DNA from: Allium sativum
Lineage: Eukaryota > Streptophyta > Magnoliopsida > Asparagales > Amaryllidaceae
Reading direction: 5' to 3'
Length of the DNA: 64,000 nucleotides
Assembly (NCBI GenBank): GCA_030737875.1
Contig: CM060910.1
Span: forward strand, 251,690,427 to 251,754,426
Both the position numbers and the translations under genes were made by a program. Below, one piece after another: positions 46,331 to 59,900 of the stretch (its first letter is position 1; every line of letters begins with the position of its first letter). The notes beneath the pieces are model-generated. The model made no database searches, was not told the origin of the DNA, and saw nothing but the letters and a program-made list of their open reading frames with translations.

Positions 46331-48131
46331 ATATTTGAATAAAAGAATATTCAGAATTGGAATAAGGCGTATGTTGTGGTTTATAGCACTTGTTTATTAT
46401 ATACGCCGGAAGATAGATTGGAAGGCAAGTCGCTAATGCATCTGCTAGGCGTTTCTATAGAGCCTATTCGTTTTGAGACATCATTGCATCTGAATAACTG
46501 ATTCGACGATATGTCGACGATGAAGACGGTGGTTGAAGACCGGAGGTCTTCACATCATTTGGATGATTACTGATGTCTTGATTGGGCTGTACACCCAAGC
46601 CAAGGCAATAAGTGGTGAACGTTTAGATGTACTTGGAGATCGACGGATATGCGAGGACCTCTCCCCTGTATTGGACATGTGGGGGAGGAATAAGGCGCCT
46701 CCAGTTTCGTTCAGACCCAAAACGGACTTATAAATGGATTGTGTGTCTGACATTGGATTTTATTTTGTGCTGATTGATTTTTATTAAATATATATCTGTT
46801 TGGCAGCGGAGAATTTATTCTCTCGCTTAACGCCCTTCTCTGAGACGTACGAGCTCAGAGGTTATATCGATAGATATCAGTCGCATGACATGAATTGCTT
46901 GTGTGGCATGTTGAGATGCAGTGATCAAGGCTTTTGTTGAAAAGCAGAGTCTTGTGGTTGATGATCAAAGCATGGCTTTAATACAGCGTAGCTTTGTGTA
47001 TGGCGTTAATTCGCGAGCCTCACACCTCAGTATGAGTCAAAAACGGGATCGTGATTGCAGGGAGTGCACGACGTTTCTTTCTAGCTATGGGTGGTGTCAG
47101 CGTTTTACTCGCCCTGACATCGTTATTATTTTACTTATGTGGTTGTTGGATTGCGGGGCGCCTCGGATATATCGGTCTCTTCAGAGCCAACGGATATAGG
47201 TCTGATAGGACTAGGAAACGTGTGTTCAGGAATAACTAATCCTCAAATGTAACGGACGACCAGCCCTGAAGATCCAAGGGTTACCCAGAGTTTGTAGTCC
47301 TAAGGTATTTGCTAAAGTGTCGAATCGGTGAGGAGCCTTCCCTAGCCTTGACTCATGACGGAAATTCAATTTCCAATACGATATTTTGCAGTATTGATTG
47401 TAGAGCCTAGTATTGGCGACATGATAGATGGTACCCATGTCACCTATGATTGATACATTTATATTTGAAGTTGTTTTATACACTTTACACTATAATAGTA
47501 TCAAAATGATTTGTTTTAAACGTATCAAGCATGTTTGGCTATTATAAGGGAAAACCTTATCCTTCGGCTTGCGTTGCATTGTGTGATGGGACCTAGGTCT
47601 TATAATAGCTTCACTTTTCCAAAAAACATTGCGTTGTTTTGTTATATGCACTGGTATTCTTGGGAGGAAACCCATTCTGTGTGATACGGCGTGGTCCCTT
47701 GATATATCTGATTTAAAGTAAAGTTTTAAATAACTGTTTTAGTTCTCACACCAGTCACATGACTGACCTAGTGTTTATTGTTTTAACCTAAACTCAGGGT
47801 GCCCCCTATTTACCACACGGGCAGCTAGTAGTTTTGGTTTTGCAGATTTATATTCACAGGATCCTGGTTTACGGCTGGAATGATATTCGGAAAGCTCTGT
47901 AACCGTTTATCTCTTTCAGTTGTGTTGATGTATTATTTTCCGCTGCTATGTAATGTAAATTGAATCTCTGATATTTTTCTGATGTATAGTATTTATTCAT
48001 ACTCTTTATATTCTTGTATTCTGATGGAATTGTTGTAATAAAGAGTGAAATGTTTTTCTGTTTGTGTTCTAATTCGTCTTATTCTGAAAGTAATCCATTC
48101 TTTCCTTCACGGGGAAGTTCGGGTCGTTTCA

Positions 48132-51100
48132 GTTCGATTCGAGTTTAGGGGAGTTTTGGTTTCAGTAGTATGCCGCCTGGGTGATGAAGAACACTGTTGT
48201 GTGGCTGGTGTGAGATGTCATGCGTGGGCGAAGATTTGAAGTGGAGGACGATGTACAACAGGCTGCGAAGCATCACGCAGTGGAGAGTTGGCATGAGGAG
48301 GAGTGTTGAAGGTAGAATGGAAGTATCCTTGCGGTTTACAGTGGAAAGGATGATGAACAGAGGCATGGAAATTTGCCTAATCAAGGTATGGTAAACGTTA
48401 AGTATAAGATTAAGGTAAATATAGACCCAGCATATGAATAGCCTACTGAGGTTACTATCAACGTAAGCCTGGGTTAATACTAATATAATATGCCTAACTC
48501 TTGAGTTAATTAATATAATTGTGGTATTAAGGTATAATTATTGGTTTGGGTATAAATGGTTCGCTGTAAGTATATAACGGTAGGTGAGAAGTTAGAAAGT
48601 GACTAATCTAATTTTCGAAAATGCCTAAATTTTTTTAAATAGTGCTTAATCATAGTATAATTTCCTAACCATGCTTAAGTGGGCTAATCCAAGTTGATAT
48701 ACATATATGTATATATGTCATAAGGTTTAGGCTGGAAATTTGTATTAAATTGTGCCTAGTTATATTGAGTACATGGCAAATATCCAATATTTATGTGTTA
48801 GATTATTAATTCAAGGTAACTAAATCCAAGAGTATTATGGTCATTTTATAAAAACATAATTTGTTCTAACATATATGTAGTATTAGTATTTAGCAGGAAG
48901 TTAGATGGCCTGTATAGTATCTACAAGTACCAGCCTATTAATGCACGTGACCTGGTAATCTAATGTACCTGAGTTGTTTTTAACTTACCCCAATTAAATA
49001 AAATATATGTAATAAAATAAAATAAAATAATTATTTTGTTATTTAATTGTTTCAAAGTATAACATTGGAAATTTTCGTTGGATTATCAGAATTGGGGGAA
49101 GCAAGTTGCATCGGACTCTTAGTGATAGATGTAATATTATGGAGCTGGTAGGGTCAGAAATAATAGCAGCTGGAATTTATAGTCAAATTAAACGACTGTT
49201 TAATTTGACCGAAATGAACCATTTTGACAATAAAAGGGAATTCAAGGTGAGTTCAACTCACTCAATTTTTCCCCCGCTTATATTTTATGTAAGTTGGGTT
49301 TAAATATTTGTGTGCTATGATTGTTAATTGGTTAATGGATGTTTGGATTGCAGTCATTGGTTGATGGTTGAATCTTATATCTGTTTATTGAATATAAATG
49401 CTATTATTGAGATAATATTGAGATAACGTATTTGGATGCATGGAAAACAGGTTGGAGGGATCCAACTGGATTCCTCAAATTTATTGTTTATTTTCATATT
49501 GCAATTATATGAACTGTTTAATAGATATGAATGGATGATTGATTTGATCATTGATTGTTGAATCTAAATTCAACATTTGTTCTGTTTTAATCAATAGACA
49601 GTATTGGTTGAGTAATTAGTAGAAGTTGGCCCAAAAATATAACGTTTTATAAATATTGGTTTACCGTTAGGTGAATTGACGATAACGAAATTATAAAATA
49701 TATTTTTTTAACTGAAGAGGAATTTGAAATCGATATATTCGAATAAAGGTTTCAAATAAAAGAAAATTTATATGGATTATTCATTGGTTAAGTTCTTAAG
49801 AAGTTATTAAATGATTTTTATAAAGCAAATTCTTATATAATAAGATTTATTAGCAGACGAGCAGAGATTAATGCAACGGTTAAGAGTTGGATTAATTATT
49901 TTAAAGAGACAATTAAATGGAATGATTTAAATTAATTATATTATTTATTAATTTAAAGGAAGGGCTAACTGGGGTGATTAACGAATGGTTTAAGTTGAAG
50001 TAAACTTGTTGGAATTAGTTATTTGATTTATATTTATTTAATTAATCAAATAAAATAGTTTAACAAATATTTATTTTAACTTTAATAATATTTAAAAAGA
50101 AATTACTGTTTAATTAAGTTAAATAAGAAGTTAACAATTTCTATAATAGTTAATGATGATGTAAATTATTATTTTAAATGAATAATAATTTGTGTGATCA
50201 ATTCGTAAACGAGATTCTTTAAGGTAAGTAATCAAAGTTGATATTGGAACACAATTGGATTTTTGAAAAGTATTGATGAACGGTTTTATATTAAAACCGA
50301 GATTTATAAACAAAGTTATAAAGGAGAATTTAAGTCAAAGTAATAGTTTAAAGTAGGTGCTTGAATTAAGGAAAGAAAAGCCGGGATGAAAAGGGATTTT
50401 ATATTAAACCCGAGTTTTATAAACAATGTTATAGAAGGAGTGTGAGGCTAAAACATTAAGATTAAATTAACATTACTTAATTCTGGAAATATAAGATGCG
50501 AGCTAAATTCGCTATATTAAATGAGAGATGAAGTTTCATCAGTTATAACCAAAATGGGATTCGGTTTGATATTTGGGAATGAATATGGGTTTTGGTATTA
50601 CAACTGATATCTATCTTAAGATAAGAACGTTGTTGATCAAGGTCTGAGAGGTAATTTAAAATACCCCAAATTGAACGACTTCGGGATTATCGAGAGATGA
50701 TATTAGTTGTAGTGGTGAAGACGTTAAAAGGAATTTATTTTGAGGAATAATAATGTAACGTTAGTTGAAGAATTTGGAAATAGATATATAATGGATTTCA
50801 AAATAAAAGGAAATTAATGAGATTTGTGAAAATATAACGATCTCTACAAAGTAAGAAGATGAGATTTTGAGTGAGTGACGATTATAGTGTTCAAATAACG
50901 AAACCAAAGGAGATGTCACAATGATTGTTTTACGAATGACAAGTTAAATTGATAACAGGTAATAAATGGTGTTGTAGCTAATGATTGAAATGATAGAAAA
51001 CAGAAATTTGGGTATAGTTATCAAATAATTCCAAATATTAGATTGAAATCGTTTTGAGAAGATTAATATATTGAAATGAGAATCAAATACCATGTTTTAA

Positions 51101-52787
51101 AATATGAAATGTTTTAGGAGTATTAAATTAACCACTAGTTAAATTATTTTAGATAAAAAGGGCCAAGTGATGCTGAATACTGAACCAGTGGATTCATTTT
51201 ATTTTATGGTTGTATGTTTGTTTATTTGATAGTTAAATAACCGACTATCAAATCTGACCAATACGATTGTTGGTACGGAAAGACCGGGATTGAATTTATA
51301 TTTGAAAACCATTTCGTCCAGCAAATACGTAAACCGATGAAGACACCAAGATGCTGATCGAGACGAACAAATTGAAGACTGTAGATCTTCATAAAACGGT
51401 AGAATTGCTTATGATTCTGTTTTAGCGGCCAGAGATATAATGTGACTTTGTCGTGGTTGAAATCGACGGATTTCCAAGGACTACTCGCTACCGATCTATA
51501 GGGTGATTCCTAGGATGCAGTAGGAGCGTGCCTTCGGTTTGTCCAGTCCCAGGACAACTTGTATGGACGAGTGTCTGACAGAGTATTTCCAAAGGGATTA
51601 CGTACGTTGATTTCTTCAAACGTACAAATTTGGTGGCAAAGAAGGGAAACTTCTTTAGCCTCACAACCTAAGCATTTTTGTGGAAATCAATTAGTGATTT
51701 TTGATGGATCTGACGATGTGGCATTCAAAATGAATGGTGGCGTGCTATCTTGGAAAGGAGAATTATAACCTCAAGCCTCAACAACCGGGAAATGACAAAA
51801 ATCGGGCAGGCAGCACGGCTATGTGGGTCTCACCCATTAGGGTGTATAATCATCTATCTAGAGAAATTCATTTTGCTTCTTTAATCAAACGATGCTGTCC
51901 CTTTTTCGGGAAATGGTTGCTGATCCTAACCGTTGGTGATATATATTCGATACACTCAAGCGAAATGAGTGGTCGGTCATGTGTGGCCGGGTTGCAAGAC
52001 GTTCTTGTTGAACCTAGTGTATTCTCCTCTAGAGATACACTATCGGCAGGTGGTTCCATACCTTGTCATAGTCGGAATCCAATCTCCAATAAGCGCCCAC
52101 GGTTTTGATTTCATACTTTATATGTGGAGCGTGAGATGCAAGTGTTCCGCTAGATTGATATTTATTTGTATCTAGACACTATTATAATATCGGACAAGAT
52201 ATTGATTTCAAAATGTTTTGGGTTATCGTAAGGTAAAAACCGTCCGTATTTATGTGTGGATTTGGTCTTACGATTATATTTTTCTTTCGAAAAGATTTTT
52301 GAACTTTAAATCAAGTTGGATGATTCCCCTAAAACTTAGTGTGTTGTTCTCACTCTGGTCCACCAGACTGACCTGGTGTTTTGAAATGCTCAGGTTAGAC
52401 TGGGTTGTACAGGTCCAGGTTATTGGATGTTGCAAAGTCCAGAGATGAGCTGGAGTTGTTCAGACGTATAATATCTTGTATGTATTCCGTTGTGTAACTG
52501 TATATGAGGAAAGGTTATTATAACTGTCCAGATGGGTTGATGTACTCTGATGATTGTAAGTTTTTATTTAAAAGCTCTCAATAAAGAGTTATTTCTATAT
52601 TATATTTTGTTCCGCTGTGATGTGAGACTCTGTGTTATGTTGATACTTCTTCTTCTACTATTCTAATATTTCTTTCTTTCTTATCTCATCCTCTAATTTC
52701 TTTCTATTGGCATCTGGGTTTCCAGTACTTTTGGGTTGGACTGGCATTGTTTGGTTGGCTCAAAGGGTACCGAAAATTTGGGTTGTC

Positions 52788-52790
<3 letters not shown>
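48132..52790 (+). repeat. Element G, LTR fragment
   Basis: From about 49083 this matches H's 5' LTR (from about 58300) in order, including a donor-like CAAG|GTGAGT (49247-49252) and a TACTGAACCAGTG phrase (about 51177). It ends GGGTTGTCACA at 52790. CTGAC (52368-52372), GCTCAG (ending 52393), AATAAA (52580-52585) and TTCCGCTG (52610-52617) stand in the usual order near the end. No PBS follows. Its 5' part was probably displaced by E' and lies off the left edge. Bases 48132-49080 hold no recognisable feature beyond AT-rich sequence. Confidence 0.65.

Positions 52791-52818
<28 letters not shown>
52791..52818. repeat. (AT)n microsatellite at the G/C junction
   Basis: A pure AT run immediately follows G's last CA. 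If G inserted into an AT tract, its target duplication cannot be resolved. Confidence 0.9.
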
Positions 52819-52821
<3 letters not shown>

Positions 52822-53238
52822 TAAATATATGTATACAAAAGATAAAATTCAAGACAAGGCTACATTCAATGAAATACGGCAAGAATCAAATAACGGTGCA
52901 ACATCATTTGAATTTTGAAAATAAAACAAAAATTGTGTGTATACATATGCATAAAATGGTCGGTAGAGGAATTGTATACATATAAGAATATTTCATGTGA
53001 ATAAAACAGTTAAATAAATTCCAGAAATTCAAAAGATCAAAAATCAAATTTCTACGCCAAAACAATTCAAACATTCGAAATTCAAATTTCTGCGCCAAAA
53101 CAGCTTACGGGACCCAATGTCGACTCAGCACTGCGTGTACGATATGATTTGGCTAGATTCATTTGCGAACCTGGACTATTTTCTTAACTTGGTTCAATGC
53201 TGACTCAGCGCTGCATGTACGATAAGGGCTTGAGCATC

Positions 53239-53246
53239 TATAAATA
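53239..53246 (+). promoter_or_regulatory. TATA box of C LTR
   Basis: TATAAATA is followed by AGACCCTTGACTTAACCC, as in the A and B LTR promoters. Confidence 0.6.
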
Positions 53247-54138
53247 AGACCCTTGACTTAACCCTAAACATCATAATTCGACGACTGCGCTGGAGCTCTG
53301 CCATGGCTCCCTCTCTCTCTCTTCTTAAATCTATTCTGAAATTAAAATGTTAGCCTAGGAGGAATATGAATTCAAATCTGGAAGAGGGAATCAACGTTAA
53401 TAAAAGGATTATTGAATCATGAAAGCAAGGTAAACCTCTAAGAACCAATCTATTTAAATTATTTCTCTTTCCCTTCTCTTTTCATGAAATAATAAATCCA
53501 TGGTCGTTAGGTCGGGAATCAAATTAAAGGGAAAAGGAAAACCATGGATGATATAACGGATCAGATCCAAAATTTGGGGAAAACTTAAAGGTGAGTGGGT
53601 TTAAGCTATAGCCTTTAGATAGTGTTATGACTATCGTTTAGCATTCCCCTTTTTAATAAATTTTGAAATAGCCAGTTTAATTATAAATTGCTGTTGTAAC
53701 GAATTGAAATTTTGATACGAATATGTCAGGAAATTCCTATTTTGAATTGACTAAGTTATTGAATATTTACAAGTTGGAGAAAATTAACTTGTTAGGACAT
53801 GAATAGCCAATTCAGTGATTGTAATTACATGCCTTACTTGGGACATATAGATTGAATGACATGCTAAAATAATTATCCGATTGATTGTTTACATGTCCTA
53901 GTAGAATTAAACATATGTTGAAAATGACATGCGACAAAATATAAGCAAAAATTGGACGACATGTAAATTAGATTACTGTAAACTATATTACAGTAAAAAG
54001 GATAATATATCTAAATTTTCATTTAATGAACATAACATATATTATGTTTGAGATTTTAATTTGGAAGCGCAATTTGATATGAACATAAGTGACTGAATGA
54101 AAATGAATATGGCTAGGATTACAATTAGAAATGTAAAT

Positions 54139-54365
54139 GCACTTATGGCATGAGGTTAGGTTGCATTAGTGGCAGAAGTCTGCCCAAACCCGACCAGCAT
54201 ATCCAGCAGCCACTAATGTTGAACCTAATGTGAGAGGCCTAAGTGCAAGAATTAACAACATGTGCTAAGACACGAGATTAAGTCAGCTTGTGGAAGAAGT
54301 CTGCCTGGACCCGCTCGGCAAATCCAGCGTCCACAAGTGTAGGTTTAATGTGAGAGGTCTAGTGC
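54139..54365 (+). repeat. Twin stem-loop module, C LTR
   Basis: Unit 1 (54139-54246) pairs GCACTTA/TAAGTGC, TTAGGTT/AACCTAA and ATTAGTGGC/GCCACTAAT around GCCCAAACCCGACCAGC. Unit 2 (54262-54365) pairs ATTAA/TTAAT and CTTGTGGA/TCCACAAG around GCCTGGACCCGCTCGGC. Confidence 0.8.
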
Positions 54366-54719
54366 TTATATATATACAAATAAATATATGTATATAACAA
54401 GATATGAATAAATGGCAAGGATGGTAATTAAATGTCTAACTCAGAAAATAAGAAAGGAAAGAATGAAATGAACTGAGTTAGTGTGATAAGAGGGAAAAGT
54501 GATGTATTTCCCTAAATGACTTATTTCTGAAAACGTTGTTGCAAGTAAGCCACAATAAATATAGAAAAGTAAAGAAATTACTTGCTACCATAGATTTAGA
54601 TGGGAAAACGTGATGAAAATAAATCATTGATTCTTTCTATCAAACTGATAAGGTGCATGAAGTGTTTTCCTTAATATAATAAGGAACATATATTATAGAG
54701 AACGAAGAATAATGGTTTA

Positions 54720-55110
54720 CAACAGTAAATGGTTTAAAAGGGGAATGATAATAACCTATTATAAATAAATAACATTAATGAAAATGTTATATAATAGGTT
54801 GACTTGTCCTAGGGACAAGTGGATATTATAACTTTGGTTATAATAAACTAGTAAGGGAATAGGATGACTGGTGAATTAAGTTAAGGAACACTTAATTGTA
54901 AATTAAGTAATCCAAAAAGTGGAAAACCTAAAACCAGTTAAGAAAAGGGGGGAAAACATATTGTACTTAATTATAAATTAAGTAGTCTGGAAGTCTGAAA
55001 CCCGTTGGTAAGAATAACATGTCTAGACTTGTTCTGGGGACAAGGGGAAATTATAACATAGGTTATAATAAATGGGTAGAGAAACTTATTAATGGACCTT
55101 AATTAATTGA
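54720..55110 (+). repeat. Hairpin array in C LTR
   Basis: A run of separate inverted repeats: AACCTATTAT/ATAATAGGTT, ACTTGTCC/GGACAAGT, ATTATAAC/GTTATAAT (twice) and ACTTAATT/AATTAAGT. They follow the twin stem-loop, the same order as in B. Confidence 0.75.
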
Positions 55111-56925
55111 ACTAAGTTAATAAGTAAACAACGATAAGTCGTATTGACGATGTAAAGTGGAATTATGATTAAATGAGAGAGGATGAGGAAAACTTATGAA
55201 ATGAAATAAGTTATATATAATCATAAATGGTAAGTGACATGTTAATTGGAAACATGTGAATTAGATATACTTAATTGCATATTAAGTAAAACATGTTATT
55301 GAAATCAAACAAGAATATAAAAGGGATTGTGGATCACAGACCTTGGGCCACAATCTAGAGAATAACATGTTGTAAGCTTATTAATAAACTTAAATGAATT
55401 AAGTTGTATGACTGAAATTAATAAGCAAGAGAAACTTGGTAATTTGAATAAGAATTCAATATTAATTGGAATAACCAAGTTAACTGGAAACCTGGTGAGG
55501 TGAGACAAGTGCGTAAAATAATGTTTAGATATAGGGTCTAACAACATGTTAAAGTAAGGCGCTTAGACGAGCCCGTACGGTTGAGGGTGAATAACCCAAC
55601 AAGGTAGATCATCGAGGTGTTATAAGGCATGAGGGGAGCACACATTCATCTGATTGTTTGTCAGCTCCAAAGGACTGGAAGGGGAAGCATGCGGCTTCCG
55701 GGGATGCGGGGTACTCTTGGTATTCCTCTTTGAGTGGCAGATGATATGCCTGTACTCACAGAGGTTAGGTCTGCGTTGGTGAACCAATGAGTATGCCTTG
55801 ATTACAATAGTAAGGGGCAATCAAAAGACTAAGATGGACCATCGTGATTCAGCGAGACCAGCTAGTACCCTGTGATAGCAACTCGTCGTCTACCTACCAT
55901 CTTCAGTCAGTATGTAAAGCAAAAAGGCGGAGAACTCCAAAAGACCATATACTTTGCTATCTAGTTATGGGTGTGGTTGGCCAATAGTTTGAAGAGCATA
56001 GGGGGACGGGGTTAAGTTCTCATTCTTGATATTCTTTGGTGCCTTTCATTAGTTGAGGGAGGGGACTAGTGGGACCATAGCCACTGTAAAAGAAGACCTT
56101 AGCATCTGCAATCGGAAGATATCTGAAAGCTCCCGATCGAGTTCCGTGTTTCTTGATTAGCCCTACCATGAGACTCGGGCGCACATATAGAGAACATATG
56201 CAATAGACATCGAGAACTATTGACGATATATACGTGGGAAAGTCTAGGTACACTTATGTCGCTCTGGGTGGTGTATCATAAGACTAGAGGTCATTATTCG
56301 AGGATGGAACGTAATTATATCGAATGGTTCAAAGATGGCAGTCCGAACGCTTACGTAATATAGAAGTAGTGGTTCTTTGCAGACGTAGCGTTGACATATA
56401 TACATAAATCCATATGACATTCGGGCATAGGATTAAGGACTAATATATTCCTATGACGATACGGTGGAGACCGTGCGAGTGGGGTACCATGGGGTGTATC
56501 TTAATATTGAGAGATAGCTACATATACTGTACCAGGTTAATTCATTGGGAAGTAAATGGGTACGACGTGTGTGTAAGCCTTGAGTGTTGTTAACCCAAGT
56601 AACCTAATAAAGAAGAAAATATGTTTGAATGGTATATGTAAGATTATCCAAAGTGTATAGTTTAAATCCAGTCACCAGAACTTGTGTTCTGACCCCCTCC
56701 TTATACCACACTCACAGGTTAGATTGTGGCAGAGACATTATGGCTTTGGATACTGGTTAGGCAGTATTAATAATACGGCAAGGCTATGTTTCGATTATAC
56801 TATATTTTATCCATTCCTCTATGAGATATTATTTTGAGCTCTGACATGTTTTATGTCTCTGTCTTTTCTGCAGGATGCCAGAGCAAACCAATCCGAGTTT
56901 CAATAGATTGGAATTTTGAAAAAAA

Positions 56926-59900
56926 ATCGATCTGCCAAAATTGGGGTTTTCATATTTCATTTGCATAACAAACCATTTCTTTTACCTTGCACATCAAAAC
57001 GTCTCCACCATGTTTGCCAATCGGTCTATACATGTCCACCAAACAAAAGAAAATGTGTGCCCCAAACAAATTCCTTTCCTGCAAATTGATGTGTACTGTG
57101 CCAACTAAGTATTAAAATATTTCCCATTGCATACAGCTACCCTATTATTTCTACAACCCTATTCCACTAAACCTTGCATCCCACGTCATCTTTTCTATAA
57201 AATAATGACGTTGCTCCATTTATTTTCATTTGTTTAGCAATGGCGAGACCGATTGTTTTCTCATCAAAATAAAATCAAACCCCATTGCCCATGTAACCTT
57301 TTTTCTTCACTAAACCCTTTCCGGTAACAATCCGAAACCGAGTCTCTTCAAAAAGAAACACAGCGTGTTCTAGGATCCAAACCATTGAGAGATTGGATTG
57401 TTGATTCACGGATTGGGAGGATGAATTAGACTTGCGGCTATGGGGAGGCAAGCATGCAGTTCATTTTTGTATGAAGGAGAAGGTGTAATGCATGGGTGCA
57501 TGGCCTTTGGAGTTTTGAACTAGGTTGGTTTGAGGTGCATGCGTTTGGACATGAAAATAAAAAAGGGATGGGAAGAAAAGAGAAAGTGGGGATGCTGCGT
57601 TGGTACCCTGTACTGCATGAGGTGGAAAATAATACTAGGAAGAAGAAGTATGGCAAGGTGGTGAATCAAGATTTGGGGTAGTAGACTTCAGGCCTTAACA
57701 TGAAAAAAAAAAGCGTAGAAGAGAAACATGATAGGGTGTGCATGTGTATGGAAAATTGTGCCATGCGTAGACAATACTTGAGAGGTGAGATGCTTCGTGT
57801 ACAGTAGGAGGGAACTATTTGGATTGCAACAAAGGCGTGGAACTAAGATGGAAATGGGAAGAAGTTTAACAAGGAATTCATATTTTAATAGTGATATTTA
57901 ATATAATATTAATTAATTCATGTTATTAATCATTAAATAAATTGTTTGGAAAATGCAGAAGGGTGAGTGGTCATGGTTGGAGATGCAGTGCTTTTGCAAA
58001 CATGAACAACAGCAGAAACTGTCGGTTGGTTTCCCTCTAACCAAAGTAATTAATTTATTTATTTAGTATTTAAGTAATTCTACTATCTAATTAAAAGTGA
58101 ATGGCTAATATGTCCATAATTGGTGTGTGATAACTATTTCATACAGAACAATCCGCGAAGGAGAAGGTGCGGTTTGGATATAAGAAGACAACTGGCCATG
58201 GACTTAAAGTAATTAGTGATAATTTTAAATTAATCAAGAGTTAATTATGCTAATTAAAATCATGTAATTATATTTATATCTCGTGCATATATTATCAGAA
58301 TTGGACCAGACAAGAAGCGACAAGACCGTATAAATGAGATCTACATTATGGAATAGAATTGGACAGAATTGGAATGAACTAGATTATTTCAGTTAAATTA
58401 AACGTTCGTTTAGTTTAACTAAAATGAACCGTTTCGACAACGAATCAAATCAAGATGAGTTAAACTCACTTAGTACTTCCCACTTATATTTTATATAAGT
58501 TGGGTTTTATAATTGTGTGCTATCGTTGCTAATGGTTGACTGTTTGTTGTTTATTAAATATATCTTCATATGTTAGTTGAACCGACGAAATCAAACATTT
58601 GTTTAAATTCAGTGAAACACCAAATCGTTATTTTAATGATTGGTCCCAATTAAGGTAACTTACCTTGTTGGTCACGTTTATAAAATAAACGTATTGATTG
58701 TTTGAATTGCTTTGTTAGTATCAAGTTAATTGGTTGATATTAAATGGCCGTCATTTACTGTTATATCAGTTAAATTGAATTGAATGAATTTATATTGAGA
58801 TAACCAATTTGTATACAGGGAAGTACAAGTTAGAGGGAACCAACGGGATTCCTCAAATATATTTAATGATATTTATTTTCATATTATCATTATATGAACT
58901 GTTCTAATTAGGTAATTGATTTGGTTGTCGACTGTTGATCTGGAATGTAAACATTTGTTTTGTTTAAACTAATAGGTGATATTGGTTGAGTAATTGGCAG
59001 TATATGGCCTATATATAAATCGTTTTTGACATATTGATTTACCATCAAGTAAATCAACAGAAGTGAAGTTATAAAAGTTATTAAAAGGAAATAAATTATT
59101 ATTATTTATTTATAAATTTATAAGTGATTTTAAATGATTTTACAATGCAAATTCGTATGTTAATCTGTTTTATAAGCAATTGAGCAGAAAATTAACCAAA
59201 CAATTAAATGGAATTTATTTAAATTAATTATATTATTAATAAATTTAAATAAAGGACTAACTGGAATTGGTTAACGTGATAACCGAGTTTTGGAATTGAC
59301 AAAGTCAACCGTTTTAACTGGACTGATTATTAAATCAGTTTGTTTGAATTACTCTAATAAAATAGTTTAATGAATATTTGTTTAAATTTTATTAAGTTTT
59401 TAAAAAGGAATTTACTATTTATTTTAGTTAATTAAGAATTTAACTACTGCTATAGTAGTTAATGATTGAAGTAAATTAACAATAATTTAGGGGATTACTT
59501 TATAATTAAAATTCATTTAAAAAGCGATCGAAGTGAAATGAATCTAATTGAATTATGAAAGGAGTTTATGAACGGGTTTTATATTAAAACCGAGTTTTTA
59601 TAACAAAGTTGTAAAAAGGATTTTAAGAGAATTTAATAGTATAAATCAAATATTTACTGAATATTTGAAGTTAGAAAAAGGGAATTTAGAAATTGGGAAA
59701 TGGTATGAAATAACAAAGTGAGATTTATTTCGAGGTTCAGAATGTTATATTCTGAAGTTCGGTGTGTTATTCAAAGGAGCGAAAAGTATAAGCTGAGTAA
59801 GGTTTTGAAAATGGAACGAATATAAGTTGTCAAAATGATTTGAAAAAGGTATAAATAAAAGAAATTAAAAAGTTTTGAAATGAAATCTATAACGTTTGTT

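Larger units (their letters stand above)
43116..48131 (+). repeat. Element E', LTR related to E, interrupted by F
   Basis: From about 43471 onward it matches the E solo LTR in order, and it ends GGGTCGTTTCA at 48131. Its 5' part lies left of F, outside the window. It has a donor-like AAAG|GTGAGA (43491), CTGAC (47763-47767), ACTCAG (ending 47797) and TTCCGCTG (47938-47945). No PBS follows its end, so it is a solo or 3' LTR. The ORFs in it do not correspond between E and E' and are not genes. Confidence 0.75.
53430..56717 (+). other. Candidate intron inside C LTR
   Basis: Donor-like AAG|GTAAAC is at 53430-53435, with a second AAAG|GTGAGT at 53591-53596. At the other end CTGAC (56689-56693) is followed by a pyrimidine-rich stretch and CACAG ending at 56717. 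The twin stem-loop, hairpins and B-like block lie within. Confidence 0.4.
52791..56925 (+). repeat. Element C, LTR fragment
   Basis: The LTR architecture matches A, B and D: TATA box, donor-like sites, twin stem-loop, hairpins, a block homologous to B (about 55565-55990), and CTGAC plus CAG. Both ends are missing: there is no TGTAAC start, no TTCCGCTR motif and no PBS. The right limit is a guess, placed where the sequence begins to look unrelated. A short repeat (CAATGTCGACTCAGCACTGC and a variant) at about 53117 and 53195 lies upstream of the TATA box. Confidence 0.6.

Noticed and set aside
57240..57680. Possible host gene fragment (ATGGCGAGACC start and nearby ORFs)
   Set aside because: No ORF over about 75 residues, no domain, overlapping ORFs on both strands, and the position fits a leader after a TATA box in H's LTR.
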